A DNA stretch of 64,000 nt, taken from assembly GCA_963791315.1 (NCBI GenBank), contig CAWBRQ010000010.1, positions 1-64,000 on the forward strand, in the 5' to 3' direction. The notes under the pieces are model-generated. The model was not told the DNA's origin and searched no databases. It worked only from the letters and a program-made list of their open reading frames with translations. Positions within the stretch are counted from its first letter, which is position 1; every line of letters begins with the position of its first letter. Positions 48,372-58,151 of this stretch are shown here, piece after piece. The stretch comes from JACCZX01 sp963791315 (GTDB lineage: Bacteria; Pseudomonadota; Gammaproteobacteria; Burkholderiales; Burkholderiaceae_F). Made by a program: the position numbers and the translations under genes.

Positions 48372-49763
48372 TCACCTTGCCGTTGCCGGAGTCATCCCCG
48401 CCATCGGTCGGTTACCGAGGCCTGGCGCTTCCGGCAGCGCGACTTCGGCGGGGCCTTTGTGAATCGTTCGCAACAGGTACCAGAAGCCGGCTCCAAACAC
48501 AGCGCTGTAAATTACGAAGAACATCGCGAGCGATAGCGTCACGCTGCCTGCCGTCACCGGCGACACCGCATCCGCCGTGCGCAGCGCTCCGTAGATCACA
48601 TACGGTTGGCGACCGATCTCTGCGGTGTACCAGCCCGCCACGATCGCCACGAAGCCGAGCGGCGACGCAAGCATCAACAAACGCAGAAACCATCGGGTTG
48701 AATACAGCCGCTTGCGCAGGGCGAGCACGCCCGCTGTCGCTGCAATCGCTAGCATCAGAAAGCCGATGCCGACCATCACGCGGAAAGTCCAGAACACGAT
48801 CGCCACATTTGGCCGATCCTCGACAGGAAACTCGAGCAGACCTATGACCGGCTCATCCAGCGAGTGTTGCGTGATCAGGCTGCCGAGTTTTGGAACGCCG
48901 ATTTCAAAGTGGTTGCGAGCCGCGTTTTGATCGGGGATCGCAAACAGTCGCAGCGGCATCACACCGGTTTCCCACTGCGCTTCCATCGCTGCGAGTTTGG
49001 CCGGTTGATGATCGCGCACGATCAATCCAGCCATATCGCCGACGACAATCTGCAGCGGAGCGAGCGGCACGATCATCAGCAATGCCAGAGCCATCATCGG
49101 CTTGGCCAGATCGATGAATCGATCTTTCAATAAGTACCAGGCCGCGACGCCGGCCACGACGAACGCGGTGGACAGATAGGCCGCCATCAGCATGTGCGCA
49201 AAGCGCACCAGGAACGATGGATTGAAGATGATTGCCCACCAGTCGGCTGGATAAAAAATGCCGTCGCGCACGACGTGGCCGGCGGGCGTCTGCATCCAGC
49301 TGTTGGACGCCATGATCCAGAACGCCGAGATGCAGGTGCCCAGCGCGACCATCAAGGTCGAAATGAAGTGCACGCGCCGCGAGACGCGCTTCCAGCCGAA
49401 CAACAACACGCCGAGAAAGCTTGCTTCGAGGAAAAACGCGGTCAGCGTTTCGTAACTTAACAGCGGGCCCATGATCTGGCCGGCCTTCGCCATCAAGCCG
49501 CTCCAATTGGTTCCGAACTGATACGCCAGGACGATTCCCGACACGACTCCCATGCCGAATGAGAGGGCGAACACCGTCGTCCAGAATCGCAACAGCCGCC
49601 AATAGCGTTCTTCGGCGGTTGTGAGCCACAGTGTTTCCAGCACGACGAGGAAACCGGCCAGGCCGATCGACAGTGCAGGGAACAGAATGTGGAACGTGAT
49701 CGTGAAACCAAACTGGATGCGCGACAGCATCGTCGCGTCCAGAAACAGTAGGCTGTCAGGCAT
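48372..49763 (-). CDS. cydA: Cytochrome bd-type ubiquinol oxidase subunit I (CioA-like)
   Basis: Haem-bearing subunit of a quinol oxidase that reduces oxygen with high affinity. 463 residues, shorter than E. coli CydA (522), because the Q-loop is short; with EIGRQPYVIYGALRT this marks the cyanide-insensitive CioA group. The N-terminal haem-ligand region is FTITFHILFPALS, followed by FALSFGMGVVSG; nine membrane segments are expected. It is the first gene of the cydAB pair; the HCCA isomerase gene lies 6 bases upstream. Confidence 0.93.
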   Translation of the reverse strand: MPDSLLFLDATMLSRIQFGFTITFHILFPALSIGLAGFLVVLETLWLTTAEERYWRLLRFWTTVFALSFGMGVVSGIVLAYQFGTNWSGLMAKAGQIMGPLLSYETLTAFFLEASFLGVLLFGWKRVSRRVHFISTLMVALGTCISAFWIMASNSWMQTPAGHVVRDGIFYPADWWAIIFNPSFLVRFAHMLMAAYLSTAFVVAGVAAWYLLKDRFIDLAKPMMALALLMIVPLAPLQIVVGDMAGLIVRDHQPAKLAAMEAQWETGVMPLRLFAIPDQNAARNHFEIGVPKLGSLITQHSLDEPVIGLLEFPVEDRPNVAIVFWTFRVMVGIGFLMLAIAATAGVLALRKRLYSTRWFLRLLMLASPLGFVAIVAGWYTAEIGRQPYVIYGALRTADAVSPVTAGSVTLSLAMFFVIYSAVFGAGFWYLLRTIHKGPAEVALPEAPGLGNRPMAGMTPATAR

Positions 49764-49769
49764 GAGGCG

Positions 49770-50375
49770 CTAGAACGACCCTTTTTCGAGCCAGCGCTCG
49801 ATCTGCGGTATTCGGTCGTTGCCCCAGAAGACTTCACCATCGACGATGATGGTCGGCGCACCGAAAATACCGACCTGGATCGCATGATTGACCAGCGCCC
49901 TTAACCGATCCTTGATCTCGGGTTGCTGCACGCCCGCAGCGAGCGCGTCGGGATCGATGCCGACTTCGCGTGCAATGTCGCCGACGACGGCTGCGTCCGA
50001 AATATCGCGGTCGTCTACGAAAAAGGCGCGGTACACCGCATGAATGAAGGGCGCCACGAGTTCGGGCTGATGCTGCTGCAGCCACACGACCGAGCGCTTT
50101 GCCGCCACACTTCCGATCGGAAATCGGCTTGGCTGTTGATACTGCACGCCGGCATAACGGGCCGATCGTTCGAAGTCGCGCTTTGCGTAATTCGCCTTGG
50201 GCCCATATTGCTCGGTTAGTGGCGCGCTGCCGGAGGCCTTGAAAACAGCTCCGAGCAGCACCGGTTTGTAGTCGACGGTGCGTCCATGCCGCGCGGCTAC
50301 GGATTCGATTTGTTCAGAAGCGATGTACGAGTACGGAGAAGAAAAATCGAAGTGAAACTCGATCGGCTTGGGCAT
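49770..50375 (-). CDS. 2-hydroxychromene-2-carboxylate isomerase family protein
   Basis: DsbA-fold enzyme of 201 residues, related to kappa-class glutathione transferases. The active Ser region is FSSPYSYIA at the start; GIFGAPTIIVDGEVFWGNDR near residue 165 is the family's glutathione-site loop. Family members isomerise aromatic breakdown products in naphthalene catabolism or have unknown substrates. No aromatic ring-cleavage genes are nearby. It precedes cydA by 6 bases. Confidence 0.88.
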   Translation of the reverse strand: MPKPIEFHFDFSSPYSYIASEQIESVAARHGRTVDYKPVLLGAVFKASGSAPLTEQYGPKANYAKRDFERSARYAGVQYQQPSRFPIGSVAAKRSVVWLQQHQPELVAPFIHAVYRAFFVDDRDISDAAVVGDIAREVGIDPDALAAGVQQPEIKDRLRALVNHAIQVGIFGAPTIIVDGEVFWGNDRIPQIERWLEKGSF

Positions 50376-50398
50376 CGTGTGCTCGGCAGCGTCCTTCG

Positions 50399-51175
50399 CT
50401 ATCTGATCTGCGCGTAGTGCATGCGTGTGCGATACATCATCTGCACCGTGCCACTCTTCGCGTGCGAATCGAATAGCGCATTTAGCGCATGCAACATCGC
50501 GGCATGGCGCGGATCTCCTGGCGGTGGCAGATACGACGCCGATCCTGCGAGCGCCAATAGATCTACGCGCTCCAGCTCGCGCGGATTGTCGAACGTGGCG
50601 ACTTCGGCCAGCATGGGCGCAAAGAATTGCGCGATTCCTTTCTCGTCGACATGGCGATGGACCGTGTTGGCGTAATCAGTGCCGTGCGTGCGCAGCAGCG
50701 CCTCGTATCCGGCGAGAAATGCGTTGCCGGTTGATTGCCGGTCGTTCCAGATTAATGCAGCCCAGCCGCCAGGCCGCAGGATGCGTCGTGCTTCGATGGC
50801 AGCATGTTCGACGTCGAACCAGTGAAACGCCTGACCCGCAATCACGAGGTGGGCTGCGGCGTCGGGAAGCGTGGTGGCTTCGGCGGCGCCCGCAACACTT
50901 CGGTAGGCGCCACCCTTATCGACATAGGCCGCCAATTGCTGATCGCCTGCCAGCCGCATCGATTCGTTAGGCTCGACGCCAATCACCGAATATCCTCTGC
51001 GCAGGAACGGTTCGGCGGACAGTCCGGTGCCGACTCCGATATCGACCACGCTATGCCCCGGCTTTAGCGCACCGACATGCTGCAAGTGGTCGACGATCTG
51101 CTGCGGGTACGACGGCCTGCCGCGCACATACGCCTCGGCTCTACTCGAGAATCGCTCGGTCGCGCTCAAAGTCAT
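50399..51175 (-). CDS. Class I SAM-dependent methyltransferase
   Basis: 258-residue methyltransferase. Motif I VVDIGVGTGLSAEPF binds S-adenosylmethionine; GVEPNESM supplies the acidic residue of motif II; QAFHWFDVEHAAIEARRILRPG is the post-motif pattern of the UbiE/Methyltransf_11 kind. The substrate is unknown. It lies between the HCCA isomerase and an acyl-CoA dehydrogenase on one strand with short gaps. Confidence 0.87.
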   Translation of the reverse strand: MTLSATERFSSRAEAYVRGRPSYPQQIVDHLQHVGALKPGHSVVDIGVGTGLSAEPFLRRGYSVIGVEPNESMRLAGDQQLAAYVDKGGAYRSVAGAAEATTLPDAAAHLVIAGQAFHWFDVEHAAIEARRILRPGGWAALIWNDRQSTGNAFLAGYEALLRTHGTDYANTVHRHVDEKGIAQFFAPMLAEVATFDNPRELERVDLLALAGSASYLPPPGDPRHAAMLHALNALFDSHAKSGTVQMMYRTRMHYAQIR

Positions 51176-51188
51176 CGTGTTGTGGCTT

Positions 51189-52314
51189 TCACAGGTGCCG
51201 CGCGATCAAGATCCGTTGAATGTCACTTGTACCTTCGTAAATCTGGCACACGCGTACGTCTCGGTAGATACGCTCGACCGGAAAGTCGGCGACATAACCG
51301 TAGCCGCCATGAATTTGAATCGCATCCGAGCAGACCTTCTCGGCCATCTCGGAGGCGAATAATTTCGCCATAGCGGCCTGCTTCAAACACGGCTGCCCAT
51401 CGTCCTTTAACGCGGCCGCGTGGTAAATCAACTGCCTTGCCGCTTCCAACTGCGTTGACATATCCGCCAACCGAAACTGGACCGCCTGATGCTCGAAAAT
51501 CGGTTTGCCAAAAGCTTCGCGCTCCTTCGCGTACTTCAACGCCGCTTCGTAGGCGGCACGCGCCATGCCGAGCGACTGCGAAGCGATTCCGATGCGTCCG
51601 CCCTCGAGTCCCGATAGCGCGATCTTGTACCCCGCCCCCTCGTCGCCGATCAAATTTTCAGACGGCACACGGCAATTCTCAAACAGAATCTGCGCGGTAT
51701 CCGACGCGTGTTGTCCCATCTTTTCTTCGATGCGTGCCACCACGTAGCCCGGTGTCTTCGTATCGACGATAAACGCACTGATGCCGCGCTTGCCGGCTGC
51801 TTTGTCAGTGACCGCCATGACAATCGCGACGTCGGCAGTTTTTCCGCTGGTAATGAACTGCTTGACGCCGTTCAAGACCCAATGGTCGCCCTCGCGCACC
51901 GCAGTCGTGCGCAGGCCAGCCGCATCGGAACCGACGTGCGGCTCGGTTAGGCAAAACGCGCCGAGCATTTTCCCCTGTGCCAAAGGCACCAGATATCTTC
52001 TGCTTCTGCGCCTCGTTTGCCCAAGCCAGCAGAATGGCGCATACCGGGCAGTTATTCACGCTGATGATCGTAGAAGTCGCGCCGTCTCCGGCGGCAATTT
52101 CTTCGAGTGCGATGGCCAGTGCCATCGAATCCATGCCCGCGCCGCCGTACTGTTCGGGTACGACGACGCCAAATGTGCCGAGCGCCGCCAGTTCAGCCAG
52201 CGCCTGCTTCGGGAAAGTGGCGCCGCGATCCCATTCGGCTGCGAACGGTGCCAGGCGCTTGGATGCAAACTCGCGCAGTGAATCGCGCAACAGGCGATGC
52301 TCGTCAGTTTGCAT
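51189..52314 (-). CDS. Acyl-CoA dehydrogenase, one apparent frameshift
   Basis: FAD enzyme that oxidises acyl-CoA to enoyl-CoA, about 375 residues after joining two frames. The N-terminal half ends ANEAQKQK; an extra A near 51996 breaks the frame before YLVPLAQGKMLGAFCLTEP, the acyl-CoA dehydrogenase signature 1. The catalytic Glu lies in IYEGTSDIQRILIA and ALQIHGGYG-like IQIHGGYGYV is signature 2. It resembles short-chain types. The 4-membrane-segment gene ends just upstream. Confidence 0.88.
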
Positions 52315-52320
52315 CGCACA

Positions 52321-52771
52321 TCATTCGCTTTTGCGCGACGCACCCTTGTAAGTCAGCCAGTCGACGCGTCTCTTCAATACGGTCCCAACGATGGTGCCAG
52401 CCAGCAACGCGGCAAGCAGCAAGGGACCGCCACCGATCACCGTGAGGACGATGGCGACGTCGCGCGCGCAACTCAGTGCGCGATATGCCGGGCACCAAAG
52501 GGAGCTGATGTAGACAACGAGCGCGAGCCAGGTCAGGATCGCGATTAGCAGTGCGCGCGACAACGATTGCCTGATACCCGGAGACGTTGCTGACGGCCTT
52601 CCGATAGAGCAGCAGCGCAAAGAGCATCGATAGCAAAGCTGGAGCGATGACGAATACCCATGTCGGCACGCCCGCCTCGTCAGCGAAGTTGCGCATCACG
52701 ACCTCGACCAACCCGGCGCCAAGCAGCGAGCAGATTCCAAATACGAGCATCGCGAAAATGGTTACTGGCAT
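52321..52771 (-). CDS. Four-segment membrane protein, one apparent frameshift
   Basis: Unrecognised inner-membrane protein of about 149 residues. Four hydrophobic segments: FAMLVFGICSLLGAGLVEVV, TWVFVIAPALLSMLFALLLY, LLIAILTWLALVVYIS and IVLTVIGGGPLLLAALLAG, ending in a basic tail. The first two and last two are in different frames, with an extra base near 52565. Its start overlaps the end of the RidA gene by 10 bases, so it is likely co-translated. Function unknown. Confidence 0.55.
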
Positions 52772-53164
52772 GGAATTCGCGCGGTCACTTCAATTTCGAT
52801 TTTCATGCGTGTATCGACCAGGCCGCAGATGATCGCCGTCGCTGCCGGTCGTGCCTTGGCGAAGTACTGGCCGAAGATCGGCGCAAGGTGCTCGAATGAC
52901 GCCGCGTCGGTCAGGTAGTAGTGCACGCGAATCACATCATCGAGCGTGCAGTCTGCTTCGCTGCAGAGCGGCCGTGACGTTGCGAAAACACTGGTGCGCT
53001 TGTGCAGTAACGTCTTGATCGATCGTCATCGCCGCGTAATCAAACCCCGTCGTGCCCGATACGTGCACATAGTCGCCGTCCACGACCGCCCGGCTGTAGC
53101 CGGCAACCGCTTCGAAGGACGAGCCGGACGATATCCGGCGTCGCTGGTGCGAGGTTGCTACCAA
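52762..53164 (-). CDS. RidA family protein, one apparent frameshift
   Basis: RidA/YjgF-type protein of about 133 residues that in this superfamily removes reactive enamine/imine intermediates. Early stretch FEAVAGYSRAVVDGDYVHVS and SGTTGFDY are typical; after an extra base near 52963 it continues LDDVIRVHYYLTD and ends MKIEIEVTARIPC with TAA at 52762-52764, a normal RidA C-terminus. The RidA arginine lies in VDTRMKIEIE. The start is unsure: TTG 53164 overlaps the SDR stop and no ATG is nearby. Confidence 0.7.
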
Positions 53165-53832
53165 GATAGCTGCTCGCCGTTGTAGTTGATGAATTTTCCG
53201 TTCGAGGAATCGTTGGCGGAAGCGAGAACCCGGCGCATACCCTCGACACTCGTCTTGACGTCGATATCGGCGCTGCCACCACCCATGTCGGTGCGCACCC
53301 AACCCGGATGAAACGCGACGCAGACGACGCCTTGCGGTCCGTACTCGAGGCTCGCCGCCTTGAGTGCTGCATTCAACGCCGCCTTGCTGGTGCGATATAG
53401 CCAGCTCGCGGTGCTCGTCATCAGCGACAAGGAACCCATCCGGCTCGACAAAACAGCGAGCTTGCCGTGCGACGCGATCAAAGCGGCGGCCAGCGACGGA
53501 ATCAGCTGCATTGGTGCACGTACGTTCGTGTGCATCACCGCGTCGAAGTCGAGACCGCCGGGCGACGTGAGAGCCTGACTGCGCGGGCCGGAAACTCCGG
53601 CGTTGATGATCGCGATGTCGATTTTTTCGTTTGCCATTTTTTCGCCGAAATCCAGAACCGCGCTCTCGTCAAGCATGTCGAGGACGATCGGCTTGGCGCC
53701 GAGTTCACGCAATTTTGCACCGGCTTCCGCAGACCGATGCGTAGCGATTACACGATTGCCCTCGGCCGCATATTGGCGAACGAACTCGAGGCCGATCCCG
53801 CGCGACGCACCTACGACCAATACGGTCGCCAT
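53158..53832 (-). CDS. Short-chain dehydrogenase (csgA/YdfG-like group)
   Basis: SDR of 224 residues. NAD(P) motif VVGASRGIGLEF near residue 7, NAG in IINAGVSG, the catalytic Tyr-Lys in YRTSKAALN, and the closing FHPGWVRTDMGG are typical of the sniffer/CsgA-like group. ATG 53832 is chosen, because a longer frame extends into the LysE gene. It overlaps the RidA gene and touches the upstream exporter by one base. Substrate unknown. Confidence 0.85.
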   Translation of the reverse strand: MATVLVVGASRGIGLEFVRQYAAEGNRVIATHRSAEAGAKLRELGAKPIVLDMLDESAVLDFGEKMANEKIDIAIINAGVSGPRSQALTSPGGLDFDAVMHTNVRAPMQLIPSLAAALIASHGKLAVLSSRMGSLSLMTSTASWLYRTSKAALNAALKAASLEYGPQGVVCVAFHPGWVRTDMGGGSADIDVKTSVEGMRRVLASANDSSNGKFINYNGEQLSW

Positions 53833-54461
53833 TAGCGCTCGGCCTGCACGAGCCGGACAGCGACCGCAGCGAACAGCGCGCCACCGACGGCATTCAGCAC
53901 GCGGCGGGTGATGCGGCTTGCGCCGAACGCTCGCATCCGGTGCGCAAGTGCGACCAACGCGAATAGAAAGAGCGCTCCGCCCACGATGAATACGGCGCCG
54001 AGAAACAAGAATGCGACGGTCTTGTTCGGTGCGTCGGTCGATATAAATTGCGGCAAGAGTGCCAGAAAAAACAAGGCAACTTTTGGATTCAATACGTTGG
54101 TCAGGAATCCCTGTGCGAAAACATGCGTTGACGGTGCAGTCGGAGGCGCCACCAGCAGCGGCTGCGCATCCCGCACCGCCGCGCGCAGCATGCCCCACGC
54201 GAGCCATAGCAGATACGCGGCGCCAAGCCACTTTATCGCGGTGAACGCGAGCGCTGAGGCCGCTAGCAACGCCGCGAGTCCCAGGGCGGCTGCAACGGTA
54301 TGAACGACGCATCCGGCAGTGATCCCGAGAGCAGCGGCCACTCCGGTGCGCCATCCGTGTTGCAGCGTGCGGCTAAGCGTGAACAGCATATCGACACCAG
54401 GCGTCGCGTACAGCACGAACGCCGTGACGATGAAGAGGGGGAGATCGTGCGTGCCAAACAT
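53832..54461 (-). CDS. LysE/RhtB family exporter
   Basis: Amino-acid exporter of 209 residues with about six membrane segments. The N-terminal YATPGVDMLFTLSRT is a variant of the family motif GPNxxxxxxxxL, and FLTNVLNPKVALFFLALLPQF is the second hallmark. The substrate is probably a small neutral amino acid or homoserine lactone-like compound, but cannot be told. Adjacent to thiolase with no gap. Confidence 0.88.
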   Translation of the reverse strand: MFGTHDLPLFIVTAFVLYATPGVDMLFTLSRTLQHGWRTGVAAALGITAGCVVHTVAAALGLAALLAASALAFTAIKWLGAAYLLWLAWGMLRAAVRDAQPLLVAPPTAPSTHVFAQGFLTNVLNPKVALFFLALLPQFISTDAPNKTVAFLFLGAVFIVGGALFLFALVALAHRMRAFGASRITRRVLNAVGGALFAAVAVRLVQAER

Positions 54462-55643
54462 CTACAGCAATTCGATCGCCATTGCGGTGGCCTCGCCGCC
54501 ACCGATGCAGAGCGCAGCGATTCCACGTTTACCGCCGGTTTTCTTGAGCGCGCCGAGAAGAGTCGTGACGATACGTGCGCCTGAAGCGCCAATCGGGTGA
54601 CCGAGCGCGCAGGCACCACCGTGCACGTTGACCTTGTTGTGCGGCAGCTTCAATTCGTTCATCGCGGCCATTGTCACCGCGGCGAACGCCTCGTTGATTT
54701 CCCATAGGTCGACGTCGCTGCTCTTCCAGCCGATTTTTTTCAGCAGCTTGTCGATGGCGCCGATGGGCGCGGTCGAAAACCATTCGGGTGCGGCCGCATG
54801 GACCGTGTGCGCGAGCACGCGTGCAACCGGTCGCGCCGCGCCGTTGTCGGCGGTCGACTGCCGCATCATGACCAGCGCTGCCGCGCCGTCCGAGATCGAC
54901 GACGCGTTCGCGGCAGTGATCGTGCCGTCTTTCTTGAACGCGGGTTTCAGGCCGCGGATCTTGTCGAGCTTGGCTTTGAATGGCTGCTCGTCCTTGCTCA
55001 CTTCGATGCTTCCACCTTTGCCAGCCACCGAAACCGGAGCGATCTCCCACGCAAAGCTGCCGTCGTTGTTCGCCTTGATGGCGCGCTCGGTCGACGCGAT
55101 CGCGAACTCATCCTGCTGTTCGCGCGTAAAGCAGTATTTCGCGACGCAGTCTTCGGCGAACACGCCCATCGCCTTGCCGCGCTGATAAGCATCCTCGAGC
55201 CCGTCGAGCGCCATGTGATCGAATGTCGTCACCGCGCCATAGCGATAGCCCTTGCGCGCGTTGACCAGCAGGTGCGGAGCGTTGGTCATACTCTCCATGC
55301 CTCCGGCGACGACCACGTCGGCGCTGCCTGCCGCCAGCATGTCGTGCGCAAACATCATCGCGCGCATGCCCGAGCCGCACATCTTCGACAGTGTCACCGC
55401 ACCCACCGACTGCGGCAGCCCGGCGCCGAGTACCGCCTGGCGCGCTGGCGCCTGGCCCTGGCCGGCCATCAAACAACAGCCCATCAGAGCTTCATCCACC
55501 GCGTCGCCTGCAATCCCGGCGCGCTCGACGGCTGCCTTGATCGCAATGGCACCGAGCTGATGCGCCTGCAGCGACGAGAAGTCGCCGAGCAGGCCACCGA
55601 TAGGAGTGCGGGCAGCCGAGACAATGACGATCGGATCGTTCAT
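54462..55643 (-). CDS. Acetyl-CoA acetyltransferase (thiolase)
   Basis: Condenses two acetyl-CoA or cleaves acetoacetyl-CoA. 393 residues, the standard length. Active Cys89 in LSKMCGSGM, the His in NEAFAAVT-adjacent region, LGHPIGASGAR, and the second Cys in ALCIGGGEA are all in place. Could serve PHA synthesis, leucine or acetoacetate catabolism. Start overlaps the end of aceK by 4 bases. Not specific enough to name phaA or atoB. Confidence 0.95.
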   Translation of the reverse strand: MNDPIVIVSAARTPIGGLLGDFSSLQAHQLGAIAIKAAVERAGIAGDAVDEALMGCCLMAGQGQAPARQAVLGAGLPQSVGAVTLSKMCGSGMRAMMFAHDMLAAGSADVVVAGGMESMTNAPHLLVNARKGYRYGAVTTFDHMALDGLEDAYQRGKAMGVFAEDCVAKYCFTREQQDEFAIASTERAIKANNDGSFAWEIAPVSVAGKGGSIEVSKDEQPFKAKLDKIRGLKPAFKKDGTITAANASSISDGAAALVMMRQSTADNGAARPVARVLAHTVHAAAPEWFSTAPIGAIDKLLKKIGWKSSDVDLWEINEAFAAVTMAAMNELKLPHNKVNVHGGACALGHPIGASGARIVTTLLGALKKTGGKRGIAALCIGGGEATAMAIELL

Positions 55644-57496
55644 GGCAGGTTCATCAAATCAGGTGTGCGGAATGCGGATTTTGACGCATGCCCTTTCGCA
55701 AAGCGAACATTGAATCGCAAGTCCTGAGGGTAAGGAAAAACACTCTCCAGGTGCCCGGCCTGAATCCTCTCTTTGCGCGCATTCCAGAAATCCGGTGTCA
55801 GCAAATCCGCATGGTGTCTGACGAATGCGGCGCGGATGCGCTCATCGCCGAGCAGAAACGGGCCCCACTTTTCGGGAAACATATCGTGCGCGCCAACCGC
55901 GTACCAGACCTCGTTGGACATTTCGTCTTCGTCGTTGTGGGCCAGCGGCACTGAACGGAATTCGCACGTGGTCATGTACTCGATCTCGTCGTAGTCGTAA
56001 AACACAACGCGGTTCAGGCGCGTGACGCCGAAGTTCTTGTACAGCATATCGCCGGGAAAGATATTGGCCGCAGCCAGGTCCTTGATCGCGTTACCGTATT
56101 CGAACACTGCGTGCTCGAGTTCTTCGTCGGTGGCATGCGTGAGGAAAATATTAAGCGGTGTCAGACGCCGCTCAATGTAGACGTGCTTAATCAACACTGT
56201 CTTGTCGTCGACTTCGACAATGCTCGGACAATCGGCCAGCAACTCGCGCAGCAGCGGTGTCGAGAAGCGCGCCCGCGGCAGTGTTACTTGCGAATACTCC
56301 CATGTATCCGCCATGCGACCAACCCGGTCGTGCAGCTTCACCAACCGATACTTGGCCATCACCTGCGGCCGGTCGGTGTCCTTGGGATGTGGAATCACGT
56401 CCTTGATCAGCTTGAACACGTACGGGTAAGACGGCAGTGTGAATACGGTCATCACCAGACCCTTGATGCCGGGCGCAGCAACAAATTGATCGTACGAGTG
56501 CTTTAGATGGTGCAGAAAGTCGCGGTAAAAGAGAGTCTTGCCCTGCTTGGCTAGACCGACGCTCGTGTAGAGCTCCGAGCTCGGTTTGGCCGGAAGAATC
56601 GAGCGCAAGAAATCGACATAGGCTGCGGGAGCTTCCATGTCGACCAAGAAATAGGCGTGCGTAAATGAAAACAGCACCGTCATCAAATCGCCGGTGAAGA
56701 GCGCCGTGTCGATGTATAGCGCTCCGCTGGAATTGCGCAGAATCGGCACCGCTACCGGCGTGATGCGAGTGCCGTTGACGACGCGCCCCACGATGTATGC
56801 GGCCTTGTTGCGGAAGAACAGATTCGAAAGAACTTGCAGCTGAAAATCGGGCTCGACGTGCCACGGCCGCTTGAACGCGGCCCCCGCGCGATGCGCATCG
56901 ACAACCGCACGCACCACGCGCTGGATGTCGCGCTCGACGTCTTCCCACGGACATGCCAAGCCGAAATCGATAATGATTCTTCGCAAAACTCTCTTCAGGC
57001 CGTCGGTTGCCGGGTAGTAGCTGCGATACGAAGGCGGATCGGAATCCATGTACTCAGTCGCCACGCCCGGCCGCACAAAAATAAAGCGGTTGTGAAAGTA
57101 ATCACGGTGCAGCAGCTTGGTGCAAACGGAGTTAAAAAACGTCTCGGCACACTCGGGCTGTCGATGGTCGGCCAGCAGCGCAACGAAGCTTTGCTTGACC
57201 GCCTGCCACAGGGCGTCGCGTTCGGCGTCGGTCAGCGAATCGAGATCGAAATTGCGCTCAATGGTGATTGTCGCTTCGCTAACGCGTAGATCGTAAAAGT
57301 CGATGCGTTCGCGGGCGCGCTCGCGAATCGCGTGCCAGTTGCCGTTCTCGAATAGCGCCTTCGCCTGCTGTGCGACGTAGCGAAAACGGCGATAGTGGTT
57401 ATCAAACCCATCGAGAATGGCGCGCGCAATAGCCGCCGGCGACGGCATCGAGCGGTCGAAGCTGATGGCATCGACCGGGGTGTCGAATGAGTTCAC
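55640..57496 (-). CDS. aceK: Isocitrate dehydrogenase kinase/phosphatase AceK
   Basis: Phosphorylates and dephosphorylates isocitrate dehydrogenase, directing carbon into the glyoxylate bypass. The 618-residue length is close to the usual 580-610. The N-terminal regulatory half has HNRFIFVRPG; the kinase-like C-terminal half has the family stretch MTVFTLPSYPYVFKLIKD, which holds the nucleotide-binding Lys, and the acidic VVFYDYDEIEYMT metal site. No aceA/aceB lie in the window. Overlap of ATGA with thiolase. Confidence 0.97.
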   Translation of the reverse strand: MNSFDTPVDAISFDRSMPSPAAIARAILDGFDNHYRRFRYVAQQAKALFENGNWHAIRERARERIDFYDLRVSEATITIERNFDLDSLTDAERDALWQAVKQSFVALLADHRQPECAETFFNSVCTKLLHRDYFHNRFIFVRPGVATEYMDSDPPSYRSYYPATDGLKRVLRRIIIDFGLACPWEDVERDIQRVVRAVVDAHRAGAAFKRPWHVEPDFQLQVLSNLFFRNKAAYIVGRVVNGTRITPVAVPILRNSSGALYIDTALFTGDLMTVLFSFTHAYFLVDMEAPAAYVDFLRSILPAKPSSELYTSVGLAKQGKTLFYRDFLHHLKHSYDQFVAAPGIKGLVMTVFTLPSYPYVFKLIKDVIPHPKDTDRPQVMAKYRLVKLHDRVGRMADTWEYSQVTLPRARFSTPLLRELLADCPSIVEVDDKTVLIKHVYIERRLTPLNIFLTHATDEELEHAVFEYGNAIKDLAAANIFPGDMLYKNFGVTRLNRVVFYDYDEIEYMTTCEFRSVPLAHNDEDEMSNEVWYAVGAHDMFPEKWGPFLLGDERIRAAFVRHHADLLTPDFWNARKERIQAGHLESVFPYPQDLRFNVRFAKGHASKSAFRTPDLMNLP

Positions 57497-57506
57497 ATTC
57501 GCGGCG

Positions 57507-58151
57507 TTAGTTCGAGCTCTGCCGCGGCGTCAGCGCCAGCCACACCGCTAGCACGCCGAAGGCGCTGCCCAGAAACCAGCGCTGCACTTGGAGCCATAGC
57601 GGGCGCCGCGCGAACCAGGCAGCCAACACTCCGGCTACCGTCACGAGGGCCATGTCCATCAGCGCTGCAGTCCCGACTTGAATCGCGCCGAGTAGCAGGC
57701 TTTGCCCCAGCACGGGTCCGGCCGTTGGATCGACGAACTGCGGAAACAGCGACAAGTAAAACACGGCGACCTTCGGGTTTATGACGGCTGCGACGAACGC
57801 CTGCCGAAGTAGCACGCGGTCGCGCACAGGCTCGAGTGGCTGCGGCGTGAACGTGAAGCCCGCACCCCGTACCGTCGAATAGGCAAGCCACAACAGATAA
57901 GCCGCGCCGGCCAGCTTGATCGCATCAAAAGCAAACGGCACGGCGAGCAATACGACAGTCAGTCCGAACGCAGCGAACGTTGCGTGCAACGAAAGTCCCG
58001 CCGCGACGCCGAACATCGAAAAATAACCGGCACGTCTGCCCTGCGCGAGCGTGCGCGAGATCAGGTACAGCCACACCGGGCCCGGCGTAGCCGCCAGCAC
58101 CAGCGATGCCAACGTGAACAGCGCAAGACGATCCGTGGTTAAGCCGAGCAT
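57507..58151 (-). CDS. LysE/RhtB family exporter
   Basis: Second LysE-type exporter, 214 residues with about six membrane segments: AATPGPVWLYLISRTLAQGR and VAAVINPKVAVFYLSLFPQF are the family hallmarks. It differs from the copy at 53832 in most positions, so they are paralogues rather than a recent duplication. Starts directly after the ASCH-GNAT gene stop. Substrate unknown. Confidence 0.88.
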   Translation of the reverse strand: MLGLTTDRLALFTLASLVLAATPGPVWLYLISRTLAQGRRAGYFSMFGVAAGLSLHATFAAFGLTVVLLAVPFAFDAIKLAGAAYLLWLAYSTVRGAGFTFTPQPLEPVRDRVLLRQAFVAAVINPKVAVFYLSLFPQFVDPTAGPVLGQSLLLGAIQVGTAALMDMALVTVAGVLAAWFARRPLWLQVQRWFLGSAFGVLAVWLALTPRQSSN

